Of a stretch of DNA of 64,000 nt, positions 13,141 to 23,409 are shown in pieces. Within the stretch, counting starts at the first letter, position 1. Every line of letters starts with the position of its first letter. Both the position numbers and the translations under genes were made by a program. Source of the DNA: Ascarosepion bandense (lineage: Eukaryota; Mollusca; Cephalopoda; Sepiida; Sepiidae); the NCBI GenBank assembly GCA_037127315.1, contig JBBBDQ010000191.1:15857001-15921000 (forward strand), in the 5' to 3' direction. The notes under the pieces are model-generated. The model saw only the letters and a list, made by a program, of their open reading frames with translations, searched no databases and was not told where the DNA came from.

Positions 13141-13149
13141 TTTTCTCGC

Positions 13150-13300
13150 CGAGTCCGAACTTTTATAAGCGTTTACAATCCTCTTTGGGGATCCAGCCGG
13201 CTCGAAGCCTTCGGCCAATGAAATCGTTTTCCGCCCGCTCGATTTGCGGAAGGAGTTTAGCTCGACTGAATGAGATCTCGCCAGCTCACATTGTATTCCG
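13150..13300. promoter_or_regulatory. Candidate CpG-rich promoter-like segment
   Basis: Within about 150 bp there is a TATA-like TTTTATAAGC (13160), a CCAAT motif (GGCCAATGAAATCG, about 13214) and a GC-box-like CCGCCCGCTCG. The tract is distinctly richer in CpG than its surroundings. No transcript or coding exon can be tied to it, so the call is speculative. Confidence 0.25.
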
Positions 13301-13689
13301 ATTTTTCCAACTGTTTTCCCAGGAAAATTTGTTGAGGGACTTTAAATCTACCTGACCCCATCAAATAATTCTGACACCTGTTTTGGCTAAAAAAAAATTT
13401 AGCTTACCGAAATATCCGCTTCAAACACAAAAGAAGAAAAAATTATATTTTTCTTTCTTTTCCTTCCCAGAAATAGATTTTATATTCCCCGGATTTTAAA
13501 AAAATGATAGTAAAAATAGTTGATTTTTCTATTCCCCATATTTTACAAGTATTTGATAGTATTAAAATTATTATTTTTTTTTTTTTTTACATATGCTTTA
13601 TTGTAATACGCGATGTGAGCTTAACTAACAATATTGCGAATATCAATTACGTATTAAAGCGAACAAGAGAAAGTATCCCCGCAGGAGAT

Positions 13690-13806
13690 AGTGTCACAGA
13701 AAGCAATGGCAACCTACTGCTGGATAATCTTCTGCCCAGTCAGTCAGGACTCTTTCGAGACATGATCGCCCAAAGCGTGTATCACGTATGACACTTAACT
13801 GACTCA
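13690..13806 (+). repeat. SINE family A, 3' part
   Basis: Matches the consensus from AGAAAGCAATGGCAACCTAC through the CGAGACATGATCGCCCAA block to the CACTTAACTGACT tail. The 5' head and the middle are missing. Confidence 0.85.
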
Positions 13807-14132
13807 ATTAGGCCAAAAGAAATCCAGTTCGCAAGAAAATTCAATTCACTGTAAAAAAAAAAAAATCTTCGAATGGCTATCATAAAATCTGGTATGAATT
13901 ATAAAAATAAAATTCCGGAATTAATTATTAATTTCTACCTATGAACGCATTACAGTCCCATTTTTTGTGTAAAAATCTGTTTATTGTATCGCCTGCTTGA
14001 CACAAAGAATGTATATATAATATTAAGTTTTAATTTAATATCTATAGACGTTACTGTTTGTTACATCTTTCATTACGAGTGCCAGAGACACAAGAAAAAT
14101 AATCTTTGTGTAAATTTTCAACTGTACGATTC

Positions 14133-14163
<31 letters not shown>

Positions 14164-14164
14164 G

Positions 14165-14335
14165 TTTAGAGATGCTAAGACAAGCTTTGTACTCAGCTAT
14201 CGTGTCAGCGGGGCCTGAGTAATCTTTGATCAGTGGTTCGAGCGTCCACGCTGGGGGTCCTCACTCTAAAAACCGACCTTGTGTCACAACGCGCCCCAGT
14301 GGGCTAGCAGGGTAAATATCCATACTGAAAAAAAT
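14165..14335 (+). repeat. Short SINE-like repeat, family C
   Basis: The segment ending GACCTTGTGTCACA...GGGTAAATATCCATACTG matches a second copy at about 33240-33350 (GACCTTGTATCACA...AGAGTAAATATCAACACTG). A box B-like GTGGTTCGAGCGTCC lies at about 14233. Two dispersed copies and a promoter-like motif suggest a SINE, but the head is unclear. Confidence 0.5.
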
Positions 14336-14514
14336 GATGAAGCACACTGACTTTTTCTTCCATATTAAGTATTTCTGCTAACTTCCATAATTCTTTGTAC
14401 CTCTGGTCATTTTTCTCAACGGATTTTTAATTCCTTGATATGCTGATATCAAATTACTAAGAGTAACTCATTGCGCCTTATCTGGCTATGGTTTACCGCT
14501 GACATGAATTGGAA

Positions 14515-14990
14515 AGATTGAATCAGTTGCTAGGAAAGTTGGTTCACTGCATTGAATATTGATTCCATATATGGTTACGTGCTTCTGCTATACATCTAGG
14601 GACATTTGGTAGAATCCAACGAAGAATCTGCAATGTTATCAGTACCGACTTAGCATCTCGGCTTCACTCACTTTCCCCACTGCTTTAAAGTGGCTTTTCT
14701 ATAAATGCTTTCATGGTAATTGTTCTGATGAATTTTCATCTATGGTACCAAGACTTTATTAATTTATGCACACTACTAGATCGGTGACAAGGTCTCATCA
14801 TTTTACAGTTGAGATGGCCAGATGCAACCGTTAATTCTATTCTCACAGTTTCTTCTCTCGCCCTTCTTGCTTGTGGAACTCTCTTTCAGCTTCTTGCTTT
14901 CGTGTCAAATTTGTTCTTGAAAAATTGAAATGTAGCGTTAATCGTTATCTTCTGTTTTCTTAATTCCTGTTATTTTGTTCTTTTCCCTTA
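14515..14990 (+). pseudogene. CR1/Jockey-like LINE ORF2 C-terminus relic
   Basis: With frameshifts, this matches the C-terminal region shared with the other LINE copies. It has a QRRICNVI-like segment near 14620, then LAF(Y)KCFHGNCSDEFSSMVP near 14690-14750, a TRSVTRSHHFTVEMARC stretch, a SQFLLSPFLLVELSF stretch and the E(K)LKCSVNRYLL end near 14930. It is cut by the 5S-derived unit that follows at about 14998. Confidence 0.75.
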
Positions 14991-14997
14991 ATAACGG

Positions 14998-15117
14998 TAT
15001 ACAGTCATATCACGTTGAAACCCCCGATCCTCGTAGGATCACCGAAGTTAAACAACGCCGGGCTCGATTAGTATCAAGATGGGGGACCGCTTGGGAATAC
15101 CGAGTGCAATAAGCTTG
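14998..15117 (+). repeat. 5S rRNA-derived SINE head / 5S pseudogene
   Basis: The sequence follows metazoan 5S rRNA almost end to end: CATATCACGTTGAA, then GATCACCGAAGTTAAACAAC (internal box A), then AAGATGGGGGACCGC and TTGGGAATACCGAGTGC (box C and 3' part). Substitutions in conserved positions argue against a functional 5S gene. It is followed after about 12 bp by a degenerate tRNA-like head. Confidence 0.85.
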
Positions 15118-15122
15118 TATGT

Positions 15123-15170
15123 ACGGGTAGTGCTGTGGATAACGACAATCGGGTTCGTTATATTTGTGAA
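15123..15170 (+). repeat. Degenerate tRNA-like head following the 5S unit
   Basis: A box A-like TAGTGCTGTGGATAACG and a box B-like CGGGTTCGTTAT lie about 30 bp apart, resembling the SINE-A head (TGGTGCAGTGGATATCGG...GTTCGAATTCC). The same 5S-then-tRNA order occurs at 55.3-55.6 kb. Confidence 0.45.
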
Positions 15171-15419
15171 GAGTATAAAAAATGAAAATGACTTTTTTTT
15201 TCACTGTTTGCAAATTCCAGAGCTAATGTGAAAATCTAATTTTTGACCAACAGGAAAAAAATTGCCTCAGGGCTGAGAAAACGATCAAGGCAAATTTCGC
15301 GAGCAATGTGAAAATATTTATTAACCAATAAAAGGAAAGTGATTTACAGAAAACAACAAATTGAACTTTTAATGACCCGTGTCATGTTTCTTCCCGACCA
15401 AAAAATGAGTTTGCTTTAG

Positions 15420-15665
15420 AAGCTGACCACGTGATCCGAGTTTGCTATTTGTACACGTTTCCCGGCCAACGCAAGCAGAGAGACGAGGGAGCAGAAAACA
15501 GAGAGGACACTTATAGCAAGAAAATAATCAGGCCGCCCCCAGCGCCCCACATTCTCACCCGCTCACTTTCTCTCCCGTGCTTTTCGTTTTCTCTTTCTTC
15601 CTCTTTGCCTACTCGCCGGAGACAAAAGAAAAAGAGGAACAAGTCATTACTACTACTTTGTTGAT
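15420..15665. promoter_or_regulatory. CpG-rich promoter- or 5'UTR-like tract
   Basis: A GC-richer island containing an E-box CACGTG (15428) and a pyrimidine-rich run (about 15555-15610) with several CpGs. The open frame through it is low complexity (S, L, R, K) and not credible as a protein. No downstream exon is identified. Confidence 0.25.
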
Positions 15666-15669
15666 ACAC

Positions 15670-16390
15670 TCAGCGAAAACATAGACTTACATTTTTTATG
15701 TATAAATCAAATTTCGCTAAAACAAATGAACTCCTTACTAGACTTTCTCATAGAACATTTTCACAGTTAATAATTTCATACCTATGATTTGATGTTATGC
15801 TTTTGGATAAATAAATTTTTATTTATTTATATAAACGAACCAGTTTTATCTTTTAAAACTCCTGATAATCTTAAATTGAGTTCAGTTATGTTTGGCCCAA
15901 GACCAGTTTAATAAACTTGTTCAAGCTTCCTACTTCATATTCACTTACTTACTTGAAACCATCTCCTCTCCCCACCACGTTATGTGTTAATTATTAGAAC
16001 TTTTATCTATAAGTCATTATATCCCCGAAAAATTGTCTTACAATCTCAAAACATTTTTATGGCTTTAAATAACCTACAAAAACAAAAAACAAAAAAAAAA
16101 AAAAACGAAAACAAAAACATAAAAACAAAAAACAAATCAATGCATCAATTCTCATTTTTCTCATTCTCTTCCACTCAATAACCTGCTTACTAGCATTGCT
16201 TTGCTTGGGGTAAAACGATTAAAAACAAATCTATATAAAAAAAAATAGTGATTTAAAGATAGGTATGTTCATGGGAAATAATATAATTAAGTAGAGTTAC
16301 TTCCCTTGAACAGAATATTGAAAACAAAGACTTTGTTTAGTAGATTTAACAGACATCACCAAAATACGGGAATATTTTAGATTATTTTTT
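15670..16390. other. AT-rich DNA without recognised feature
   Basis: Contains an A-rich/AAAAC-rich simple stretch at about 16075-16135; nothing else recognised. Confidence 0.5.
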
Positions 16391-16394
16391 TATT

Positions 16395-16810
16395 TTTTTA
16401 TTTTTTTAATCATTTCACCCCGAGCAAGGCGGAAACGCCACTGATGTGCAGGGGGTTACATAAATGTAAAAAGATTAATTAGAAAAGAGTGAGGAGTACA
16501 AACTAGTTAGGAACAATAGAAAGCTGAGAAAGCAGGTGCGATGACAGATACATAGGTGTAGAGAAAGGGAAGGTTATACGGGGGTGGGGAGAGAGCTAGA
16601 GTCCAGTCGTTAGTAGTTGAGTATTGACTTTGCATTTAAATTTTTGGAGGTTGTAGCCGTCAGGAAAGCAAGAATACGGGAGCGAGTTCCACAGGCGGGA
16701 AGTGCGAGAGAAGAAGCTGCAGGAGTAGAATTGTCGTCTGCATTTGGCTAACCTGACTGTGAATGGGTGGGACCCAGTTGCCAGTGTGTCGTGTTTCTTC
16801 AGAATGTTGG
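16395..16810 (-). pseudogene. CR1/Jockey-like LINE 3' end: C-terminus plus 3'UTR
   Basis: On the minus strand the coding end reads TGSHPFTVRLAKC, then FYSCSFFSRTSRLWNSLP, then CFPDGYNLQKFKCKVN (16606-16780). It is followed by a 3'UTR ending in the conserved CCTTGCTCGGGGTGAAATG block near 16410. It is nearly identical to the copy at 25975-26535. The 5' side is truncated at about 16800, the usual 5'-truncated LINE pattern. Confidence 0.85.
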
Positions 16811-17144
16811 TGATCAGTGGCTGCTCGTGTATAAGCACTACGAAACTGCAGTACAACCTATTTCATCGATATTTTTGATAACATTCAATATAGCTATTTT
16901 TATTTAATTCTTTCTTTAATCCTGAAGCTTAAATATCTCTAGCCTTCACATCATTCATGAATTTAAAATAAATTCTTACATGGAAATGTGTGCTTCACAG
17001 TTCCAGTAATGTGGCATTTGGCTATGCGTACGTGCACATATCCGAGGAAGGAAGCTGAACGTTGGCTAGAGAGAGCACTGTCGCTGACACAGTGTAGACC
17101 CTGTTGTTCGAGTGTAACGTAGTGTTTTTTTTATTACTCAGCAT

Positions 17145-17430
17145 GTCAGTCAGTTAAGTGCCATACGTGATACACTCTTGGGCGATCATGTCTCGAAAGA
17201 GACTTGACTGACTGGGCAGAAGATTATCCCGCAGTAGGTTGCCATTGCTTTTTGCGGTAGACTGGTTGCCAACCAAGGCTATTGACCCATAATTGGAAGG
17301 AAGAGACGGATTAATACTTTTCCCAAGGGTATTTGCGCGTATATGATTGCAACGAATCCAAATGGAATTCGAACTTGGGTCTCCGATTTCTCGTTCCGAG
17401 TCGATATCCACTGGACCACAACGCACATCA
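17145..17430 (-). repeat. SINE family A, nearly full length
   Basis: Minus-strand copy from the tRNA-like head (GTTGTGGTCCAGTGGATATC..., box B AAGTTCGAATTCC) to the ACTG tail at 17145. The GTTCTATAG...AGGACAG part of the body is deleted. Confidence 0.9.
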
Positions 17431-17549
17431 TGTGCTGTGCCGAAAAACCTTTTACCATATTCTTGAATGTGATAAACGAGATGACTATCATATTTTCATT
17501 TATTAATTCATTGATCAGTTGTTCTGTTGTATAGAAAACCTTAATTTAA

Positions 17550-17800
17550 CAATGGCCTTCTTGACTCCCCAAGAAATTGATTCTGTAGCAGAAAGTGAAC
17601 TCCAACAGCTTAATTTTTCACACTTGTCTCTCCAGAAGAAAGTTACAGTTAAGAAAAGAGGCCGTTAGACACCTGATATTCAAATATGGAACAAGAGGAG
17701 GTATATTCGTAGCTTTAATTCTGAATGCTACCAACGGGAAAAGTTGGCTCTGCGTTTGTAAAGGGAAAAATTCACTGTTTTTGCTGCTTGAGTAACGTAG
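17550..17800 (+). pseudogene. hAT/TTF-type zinc-finger protein fragment
   Basis: Frames read AFLTPQEIDSVAESELQQLN, then LSLQKKVTVKKRGR, then PDIQIW...RYIRSFNSECYQREKLAL. The order Arg-Pro-x-Asp-Ile-Gln, R-Y-I-R-S-F-N-S-E-C-Y and a following Trp/Cys region resembles the N-terminal TTF-type finger of hAT transposases and ZMYM1-like domesticated proteins. The Cys-rich part expected next is replaced by stop codons and frameshifts. It is a small broken fragment. Confidence 0.45.
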
Positions 17801-17922
17801 AGAAAAGACGGTTTTAAAAATATAAACAAAACGAAAAAAAAAAAAGAAAGACAAATATGAAATCAAAGAAACATATTAAAAATGTGGCTTTACCGTCACT
17901 TTTCGAAAACGTAAATATTTTA

Positions 17923-18118
17923 GAATTCCAGTTGAATTCCTTGCATTCACTTACGCACAAATACATTTGGAAAAGGTATTAATCCGTTTCTTCCCTCCAG
18001 TTATGAGTTAAATAATAAGACAGATTGGGTTCTATAGCCTTGACTGGCAACCAGTCTACTGCAGAAAGCAATGGCAACCTATTGCGGGAAAATCTTTTGC
18101 CCAGTTAGTCATGTCTCA
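17923..18118 (+). repeat. SINE family A, lacking the 5' head
   Basis: Begins at GAATTCCAGTTGAATTCC (just inside box B) and runs through the body to CCCAGTTAGTCATGTCTC. It abuts the 5' side of the LTR-element gag, so it may mark the provirus 5' boundary or a rearrangement. Confidence 0.85.
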
Positions 18119-18198
18119 ATTCTGTCGTTGCGTTTCACTGGGACGAATTATTGTTTCTTATCTAATTTTCGATATTCTCTATATAGTCGATAAGTAGT

Positions 18199-18860
18199 AT
18201 GGCAGACCATGAGTCAAAAGGATCGGATAGTGTTGAGGTAGAAGAGGAAGTTAGGGAGCAGTGTCACACCGTCGAACTGAGAGGGATATTTCGGGGACTC
18301 CAGGTACTCAAATTTGGAGAGGACTCCAAAGAATTAAAGGATTGGCCTCAATTCCTAAGCCGTTTTTGGACTTTCGGACCGTGAGACCGTCTATGTGGCA
18401 CGGAATGCCGCAACAGGGAAGCAGCTCTTACGGGGGGTCAGCATATGCCCTAGAAAGAGGTAGAAGAGGGGATCACAAAGGAGTTTGCCGATGTGGGAAC
18501 GGCAATAGAGGCCAAGAGGACACTCCTCAAACTAACTCAATTGAGGTATAAGACCCCCGGAGAGATGGGGGCTAGGACAGAGAAGCTGGCCGGAATGGCA
18601 TTCCTTGAAGAGGTTCGGGCAAATGCGGTGATGCAGGCCCAGTTCGCCGACCTGTATATCGCCACGATGTACTAAAGGAATGCTCTCCCTGAACTTTTCG
18701 GCTGCGATAACCTTAGCAAAGGACAGAACTGAAGTCTGGCAGAGGGCCATGAGCAAAGATCCAGGGCAAAGTTCAAGTTGTGAGGCAGATAGGCAGAAGG
18801 GTGGCTTTCTTCGGTAGGGAGTGAAAGGTTTAGAGAAAAAGATTCTGGAAAAAGCTATAG
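18199..18860 (+). pseudogene. gag: Gag-like region of an LTR retrovirus-like element
   Basis: The first ATG opens a frame of 61 codons starting MADHESKGSD with an acidic tract, then LKDWPQFLSRFW. Further gag-like helical sequence continues in other frames (KRTLLKLTQL, GEMGARTEKLAGMAF, FADLYIATM), so at least two frameshifts separate the pieces. The position upstream of zinc knuckles and protease supports capsid/matrix identity. This is a decayed copy that cannot make intact Gag. Confidence 0.65.
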
Positions 18861-18864
18861 GTTA

Positions 18865-19260
18865 ATGAGCCCACACCGGGTAGATAAGGCTTGGTTTGCT
18901 GGATCTGTGGCCATGAAGGACGATGAATTGCCCGACGAAGCGGGTATGCTTCCCGTCTTCAATGATTATAAGTGTACCAGGTGTGGTGAAAAGGAGCACA
19001 GAGCTAGACGGTGTGGGCTTGACAGGAGTGCCCCACCATTTCGAATAAAAAAGGGACCGGAAGAATGGGAAAAAGTAAGAAGAGTCGCCCCAGTAGTAAG
19101 AGGGAGGGTGACCCGTATCAAAACGATTAGAATGAGATGCTGGGCATAGGGCCTTGAGAGTCATTTTGAAGCAAATTGCCCCATGAAGAGGTGCTGGCAT
19201 TGTGAAAGACGATGTCACTTGAAGATAAGCTGTCCTCGGCGAAGGATGACGAGCGAAATG
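18865..19260 (+). pseudogene. Nucleocapsid region with two CCHC zinc knuckles
   Basis: The first knuckle reads CTRCGEKEHRARRC (about 18973-19014) and the second CWHCERRCHLKISC (about 19192-19233). Both fit C-x2-C-x4-H-x4-C, the RNA-binding knuckle of retroviral and Gypsy-type nucleocapsids. A stop codon and frame change lie between them. Two knuckles are typical of retrovirus-like Gag. Confidence 0.85.
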
Positions 19261-19389
19261 AGTAGGATCCGCTCTCAGACACCCAAATGGGAGGGACCAA
19301 AGTGGGACCCCTAGGTAGATGATCCTGGAGAGGTGCTACTGCCAGCGCCGATGGCTGTTTGGCGAGAGAGACAAGGTACTAAGAGGCGA

Positions 19390-19700
19390 AAGAAGACAGC
19401 TAGTGTGTCTCACGTATTAGTGGAAGGATCAGTAGTAAGAACTGTAATAGATACTGGGTCACAGGTATCGATGCTGAATCAGGAAGATTATGAGGACTTG
19501 AGATATAGGGGTAACTTGAAGGAGGCAGACAGAAATTACTCAAGCGGCAGGAGCCCTGATGGAGATAAAGGGGATAGTGAACCTCCCGGTGGAAGTAGAG
19601 GGGACGAGCAGCGTCCAGAAGTTTTATGTGATCTCCGGTTTGTGTGAAGAGGCGATTTTAGGGACAAAACTGGCTTCGTGGTCATGAAACCGGAATACGA
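19390..19700 (+). pseudogene. Retroviral-type aspartic protease region
   Basis: The frame from 19333 reads HVLVEGSVVRTVIDTGSQVS, where D-T-G is the protease active-site triad. It is followed by YEDLRYRGNLKEADR; after a frameshift come VNLPVEVEGTSSVQ, FYVISGLCEEAILG (flap and I-L-G motif) and the end of the domain. A second, more decayed copy of the same segment lies at 34863-35110 on the minus strand. Confidence 0.8.
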
Positions 19701-19798
19701 ATTAATTTCCCTGCCTTGGTAGTAAAAGAAAGTAGTAGTATCATTGGTATCGGCAAAAGGCGAGCCAGTACCAAGGAAAGAGGTTAGAGCTACAAAAG

Positions 19799-20215
19799 GT
19801 GAATAAGGAGAGAAAGGATGGATGGAAACCGAATAAGATAACGGTGACAGATGATGACTCCATAGAAGATGAGTTAAGTGAGTGGGAAGAGGTAGACGAA
19901 ATACCTCTCTCTCAACTCCAAGAACGACTGAGAGAAGAGAATAAGTCAGAAGTTGAGCCAGAGTTACCTCAACCAAAAGCTAAAAGCTCTAGTGACAAAG
20001 TCTAGAGTTGTAGTTTGAAACTCCCCGAGTCGGGAGAGGAATCAAGTGAGTGCGAGGAAAATGGTCAACTGAGTGGGATAACGAATGTGAAATATCTTTT
20101 CTCTCAGTTCCAAGCACTATTGGAAGAACGTGTGAAGAGACCAGGTGTATGTCTGGAACTACCCCTCAAGCAAATATCACAAGAGGCAGGAAGACTTGAG
20201 TCTCATTAAGGAAAT
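19799..20215 (+). pseudogene. Acidic linker region after protease; polymerase missing
   Basis: Two short frames (19799-20005 and 20015-20209) encode acidic, E/D/S-rich sequence (for example DDDSIEDELSEWEEVDE). I see none of the reverse transcriptase, RNase H or integrase motifs expected between protease and envelope, so most of pol appears deleted. The acidic segment may be the N-terminal spacer of Pol. Confidence 0.45.
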
Positions 20216-20517
20216 AAAGATGTGGAGACTAGGAAGTGTCGCTAGCATGTCATGAGGGGCGGAAAAATTTACTTGTCAATTCCGTTTTCGAGCAGCATAC
20301 TGGCCAGCTGAGTGTCCGGCGACGTCATTGATAATGTTATCCGGCTTTCATGGCAGGAGGATCGTGTACCTCTCTAAAATTCAACTAGCCTATTAGAAGA
20401 TGAGAACAGAAACTAAGGAATGTTTGTAAGTGTGAACAAAATGGATGAATAAAGAAGAAATAAAAAAAGTTGTTGCCTTGCAAGGATGGATGACACGAGA
20501 AGACTGATGCTACTATC

Positions 20518-20562
20518 AATGATGATGACGACGACGACGATGATGATGATGATGACGATAGC
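20518..20562. repeat. (GAT/GAC)n trinucleotide repeat
   Basis: A run of GATGATGACGACGACGACGA followed by further GAT units lies within the deleted polymerase interval. Confidence 0.9.
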
Positions 20563-20609
20563 TTTGAAACAGTCAAAATACGATTTTCAAGAAAATAAAC
20601 GAAGTGGGA

Positions 20610-21020
20610 ATAACTAGATCAAATTGGCTGGTCACCTATTTGATCGATCTAAACCCATATGGAGCATTACTAAGCAAATTGAAGAGTGAAACGAAAGGAT
20701 TAGGCCCAGTCAGGTCAAAAATGGCCGAGAATTACCCTTAATATTTTGTACTCTCTAGAGTAGAACATTTTCATGATGGAGGACTAATGTCGAGAGATGA
20801 GAAATTACCTGAAAAGAATTGAATTATTACAAACTAGAAGGAAAAGAGCAATAATCCCTGTTGTAGGCAAAGCATGGGATGTTTTATTTGGGACCGTAAC
20901 GGAAGGTGAGGTTAGAGTCAGAAAACGACAACTGGGCGAGTTGGAGAAAAATCAAAGGGTCCTAACCAAGCTGATAAAGAATAGCGTACCAATATTGAAT
21001 GTAAACTACCGCAATTAATC
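20610..21020 (+). pseudogene. env: Envelope-like protein, N-terminal part with furin-type site
   Basis: Frames encode LVTYLIDLNPYGALLSKLK, then after a frameshift LLQTRRKRAIIPVVGKAWD, LFGTVTEGE and LGELEKNQRVLTKLIKNSVP. The basic R-R-K-R site followed by a hydrophobic segment with an LFG(T) motif and a coiled-coil-like helix resembles the errantivirus/baculovirus-F class of fusion proteins. The reading frame is broken by stops and interrupted downstream by a SINE, so the copy is dead. Class assignment is inference from the layout. Confidence 0.6.
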
Positions 21021-21187
21021 AGTATAACTGTGGAGATTGGGGAGTGGTTACTCAGAAATCTATTGATCTTTCCAGGATATGTGAAGGTGAACCCACTAGG
21101 ACGCTGAGGGTGAAACCACCCTTATCCCTGATAAAATTACCTCTGGGGTGTTCCGCAATTGGCATGTCCATCTCTCTACCCCCATAT

Positions 21188-21484
21188 TCAGTTAAGTGCC
21201 ATACGTGAAACACGCTTGGGCGATCATGTCTCTAAAGAGACATGACTAACTGGGCAGAGGATTATTCCGCAGTAGGCTGCCATTACTTTCTGCGGGAGAC
21301 TGGTTGCCAGCCAAAGCTATAGAACCCAACCCGTCCTGTTATTTAACCCATAACTGGAAGGAAGAGACGGATTAATACCTTTCCCAAGGGTGTTTGCGAG
21401 TAAGTGAATGCAATGAATTCAACTGGAATTTGAACTCGGCTCACCGATTTCTTGTTCCGAGCCGATATCCACTGCACCACAAAC
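21188..21484 (-). repeat. SINE family A, full length, inserted in env relic
   Basis: Minus-strand copy from tRNA-like head (near 21484) to the CAGTTAAGTGCCATACGTGA tail end. Envelope-like sequence continues on the far side, so the SINE landed in the provirus after the latter inserted. Confidence 0.9.
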
Positions 21485-21489
21485 CAGGC

Positions 21490-21897
21490 TGAAAAGAAAT
21501 ACCCTAGGGTCACGATAGAGCGAATACCAGAGTTATTAAAGCCAATAGATAAAATTAATATGGATCAGTTAAAAGGCAAATACTTTGGGAAAATAAAATA
21601 TGAGTTGGAAGAATAGTAAAGTAATTTTGTTAAACTAGTCAGTGGGGAGAAGGTACATTATTAGTCGTGGTTGCGGTGGTAGAGTTAGTGTGGAAAATTA
21701 AAAAATACAGAGAGAAACGGAATAACGAGCTCTTGGTGAACGTGTAGCAGACGGAAAGGGGAATACCGTCTAGCGATCCATATCTGTACAGAACAGATCC
21801 AGCAGGGGAGGACGAGATCCAATTGAACCTGACTTCTGTCAAGAAGTCACTGAAACCTGTCATTGCAGAGAGGAGGCTGGTAACAAAAAAGAAATAA
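21490..21897 (+). pseudogene. env: Envelope-like C-terminus: transmembrane anchor and tail
   Basis: Frames after the SINE encode a hydrophobic LVVVAVVELVW segment followed by basic IKKYREKR (about 21657-21715), a stop-transfer pattern. A cytoplasmic tail of about 50 residues follows, ending LVTKKK and a stop at about 21897. The position downstream of the furin-site fragment makes this the C-terminal end of the same Env. Confidence 0.6.
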
Positions 21898-21975
21898 ACC
21901 ATAGGAGACACATATGTCATCACACCCGCACACATACCTGCAAAAAATATGAAAAAGAGAAACATTCAAAGAAAA

Positions 21976-21978
<3 letters not shown>

Positions 21979-22028
<50 letters not shown>

Positions 22029-22029
22029 A
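21979..22029. repeat. (CA)n(TA)n microsatellite
   Basis: About 18 CA units followed by TA units, just after the env relic. Confidence 0.9.
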
Positions 22030-22106
22030 GGACCTATTGTTATTCCTGTTAAAAGGGGTTGTGAACTATGTTTTAATAAAGATACTGTTGCCACATGAAA
22101 AATAAG

Positions 22107-22128
22107 AAAGAAAAAAAAAAGAAAAAAT
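22107..22128 (+). promoter_or_regulatory. Candidate polypurine tract
   Basis: A purine-only run (AAGAAAG, then A-rich with AAGAAAAAA) lies 210 bp after env, where a 3' polypurine tract primer would sit. Simple A-richness could also explain it. Confidence 0.35.
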
Positions 22129-22129
22129 G

Positions 22130-23276
22130 AATGTTATTGTATGGAATTAATGAAAAGACATTTTTACTTTATCGCACGGAATTAAAGGAAGGATATTTTT
22201 GCATTTGCATAGGATTAGATGAAGGGCGCTTCTATTGTGCATGGAAATGTTCTTATTAGTATTACTTAAAACTAATACGTTCAAGGCATGATTGCAGGAA
22301 AATTGTTTCTTTTTGTGTATACTTTAAAAATTAATACGCATGCTAAATAGTGTAACCAGTAGTCATAGTGTGATTTATTTCATAAACGACTGGTAACGTT
22401 GGGAGTGATGTACCATATTTCTAGATGAGTGGTATTAATTTTTTTATTAATTTTAAAGATAAGAGATTTCTCTAAAACTGGAAAATACAATTATTTTTGT
22501 CGGGAAAAGTAACCGAATCGGTTGAATCTGTGTAAAAAAAAATCCTAGACATAATATTGTTGTCCTGTTTTAACAAATTGTTTGACCCTCGGTCAAAATT
22601 GGACTGTGAGAATTTCCTGTCTCGGCTATTTGAGCTTTGGGTACGGACAGGCAAGTAATAAAAGGGAGTAAATTCTCCCCTTCGGCAGTGAAGGGTTGGA
22701 GACTCAGTTGAAATGGATAACTGATATTGTTTTCATTTCGAGCTGGTAAAAATTATACAAAGAAGGAAACTTGAATTCCAGTAGCTACCTTTACCACCCC
22801 GGTTTGAGCCTTTTTAATAAAACCCGGGGAGAAAACGAAATTAAATTTGGGGCCTGTGATTTGAATAAGACGGTCGATCTGAAATCGACGTGCTGTTAGA
22901 GCCGACTGAGCAAACCACCGTTTCTGAGAACATTGTTACTGACTGTATTATTGAAATACCAGCCAGTTGATTGCGTGACACCAGCTTTGATTTGCTTATA
23001 ATTGTATATGTAATCTTTATAAATATATATAAAAATACACCTGTGGTATTTTAGTCTTGCATGGATTATATTCCGTTTGCCAGCTATAAGCTACGCAGAT
23101 CGCGTAAAATCTGGTCTTAATTATATACCGACCTCTTGCATGTCTGGACTAACCTAGCCAGGTGATAACAGGCAATTCTACTTTGGCCGGTTCAAGATCA
23201 AACAAACACAGCGTGGGTGGATTGGTTGAGGTTCAGGAAGGATTGACTCGGGTACGCCTGGGGATCATGCTATATC
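22130..23276 (+). repeat. Candidate LTR of the retrovirus-like element
   Basis: This interval lies between the putative polypurine tract and a primer-binding-site-like sequence at 23277. The last ~140 bp are homologous to the minus strand of 35330-35460. No second full copy is in the window, so LTR ends are inferred only. A degenerate tRNA-like sequence lies on the minus strand at 22862-22932. Confidence 0.35.
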
Positions 23277-23400
23277 TGGTTCCGTGTCGACCAGGATTAG
23301 ACTCTAAGGTGGCTACGGCAAGTCGACGAGTACAAGTGACAAGTCGACGAGAACGAGCGACGATGAATCAAAGCCGGAGTTGATAATGTCAGCAAAACCT
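23277..23400 (+). promoter_or_regulatory. PBS-like site and repeat-rich leader
   Basis: TGGTTCCGTGTCGACCAGGA begins with TGG, as a tRNA primer-binding site does. It matches TTGGTGCCGTTTCGACCAGG in the minus-strand copy near 35320. Downstream are short repeats with a GTCGACGAG core (AAGTCGACGAGAACGAGCG). Finding a PBS/leader downstream of env implies an adjacent second provirus start or a recombinant LTR junction. Confidence 0.45.
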
Positions 23401-23409
23401 TTTAACAAC

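Noticed and set aside
14998..15117. Functional 5S rRNA gene.
   Set aside because: Substitutions in conserved positions, no tandem 5S array, no terminator run directly at the 3' end, and it is followed by a tRNA-like head as in the composite SINE.
22862..22932. tRNA-like sequence on the minus strand with a TCA anticodon-like loop.
   Set aside because: The acceptor and T stems do not pair; more likely a decayed tRNA-derived fragment within the putative LTR than a functional tRNA gene.
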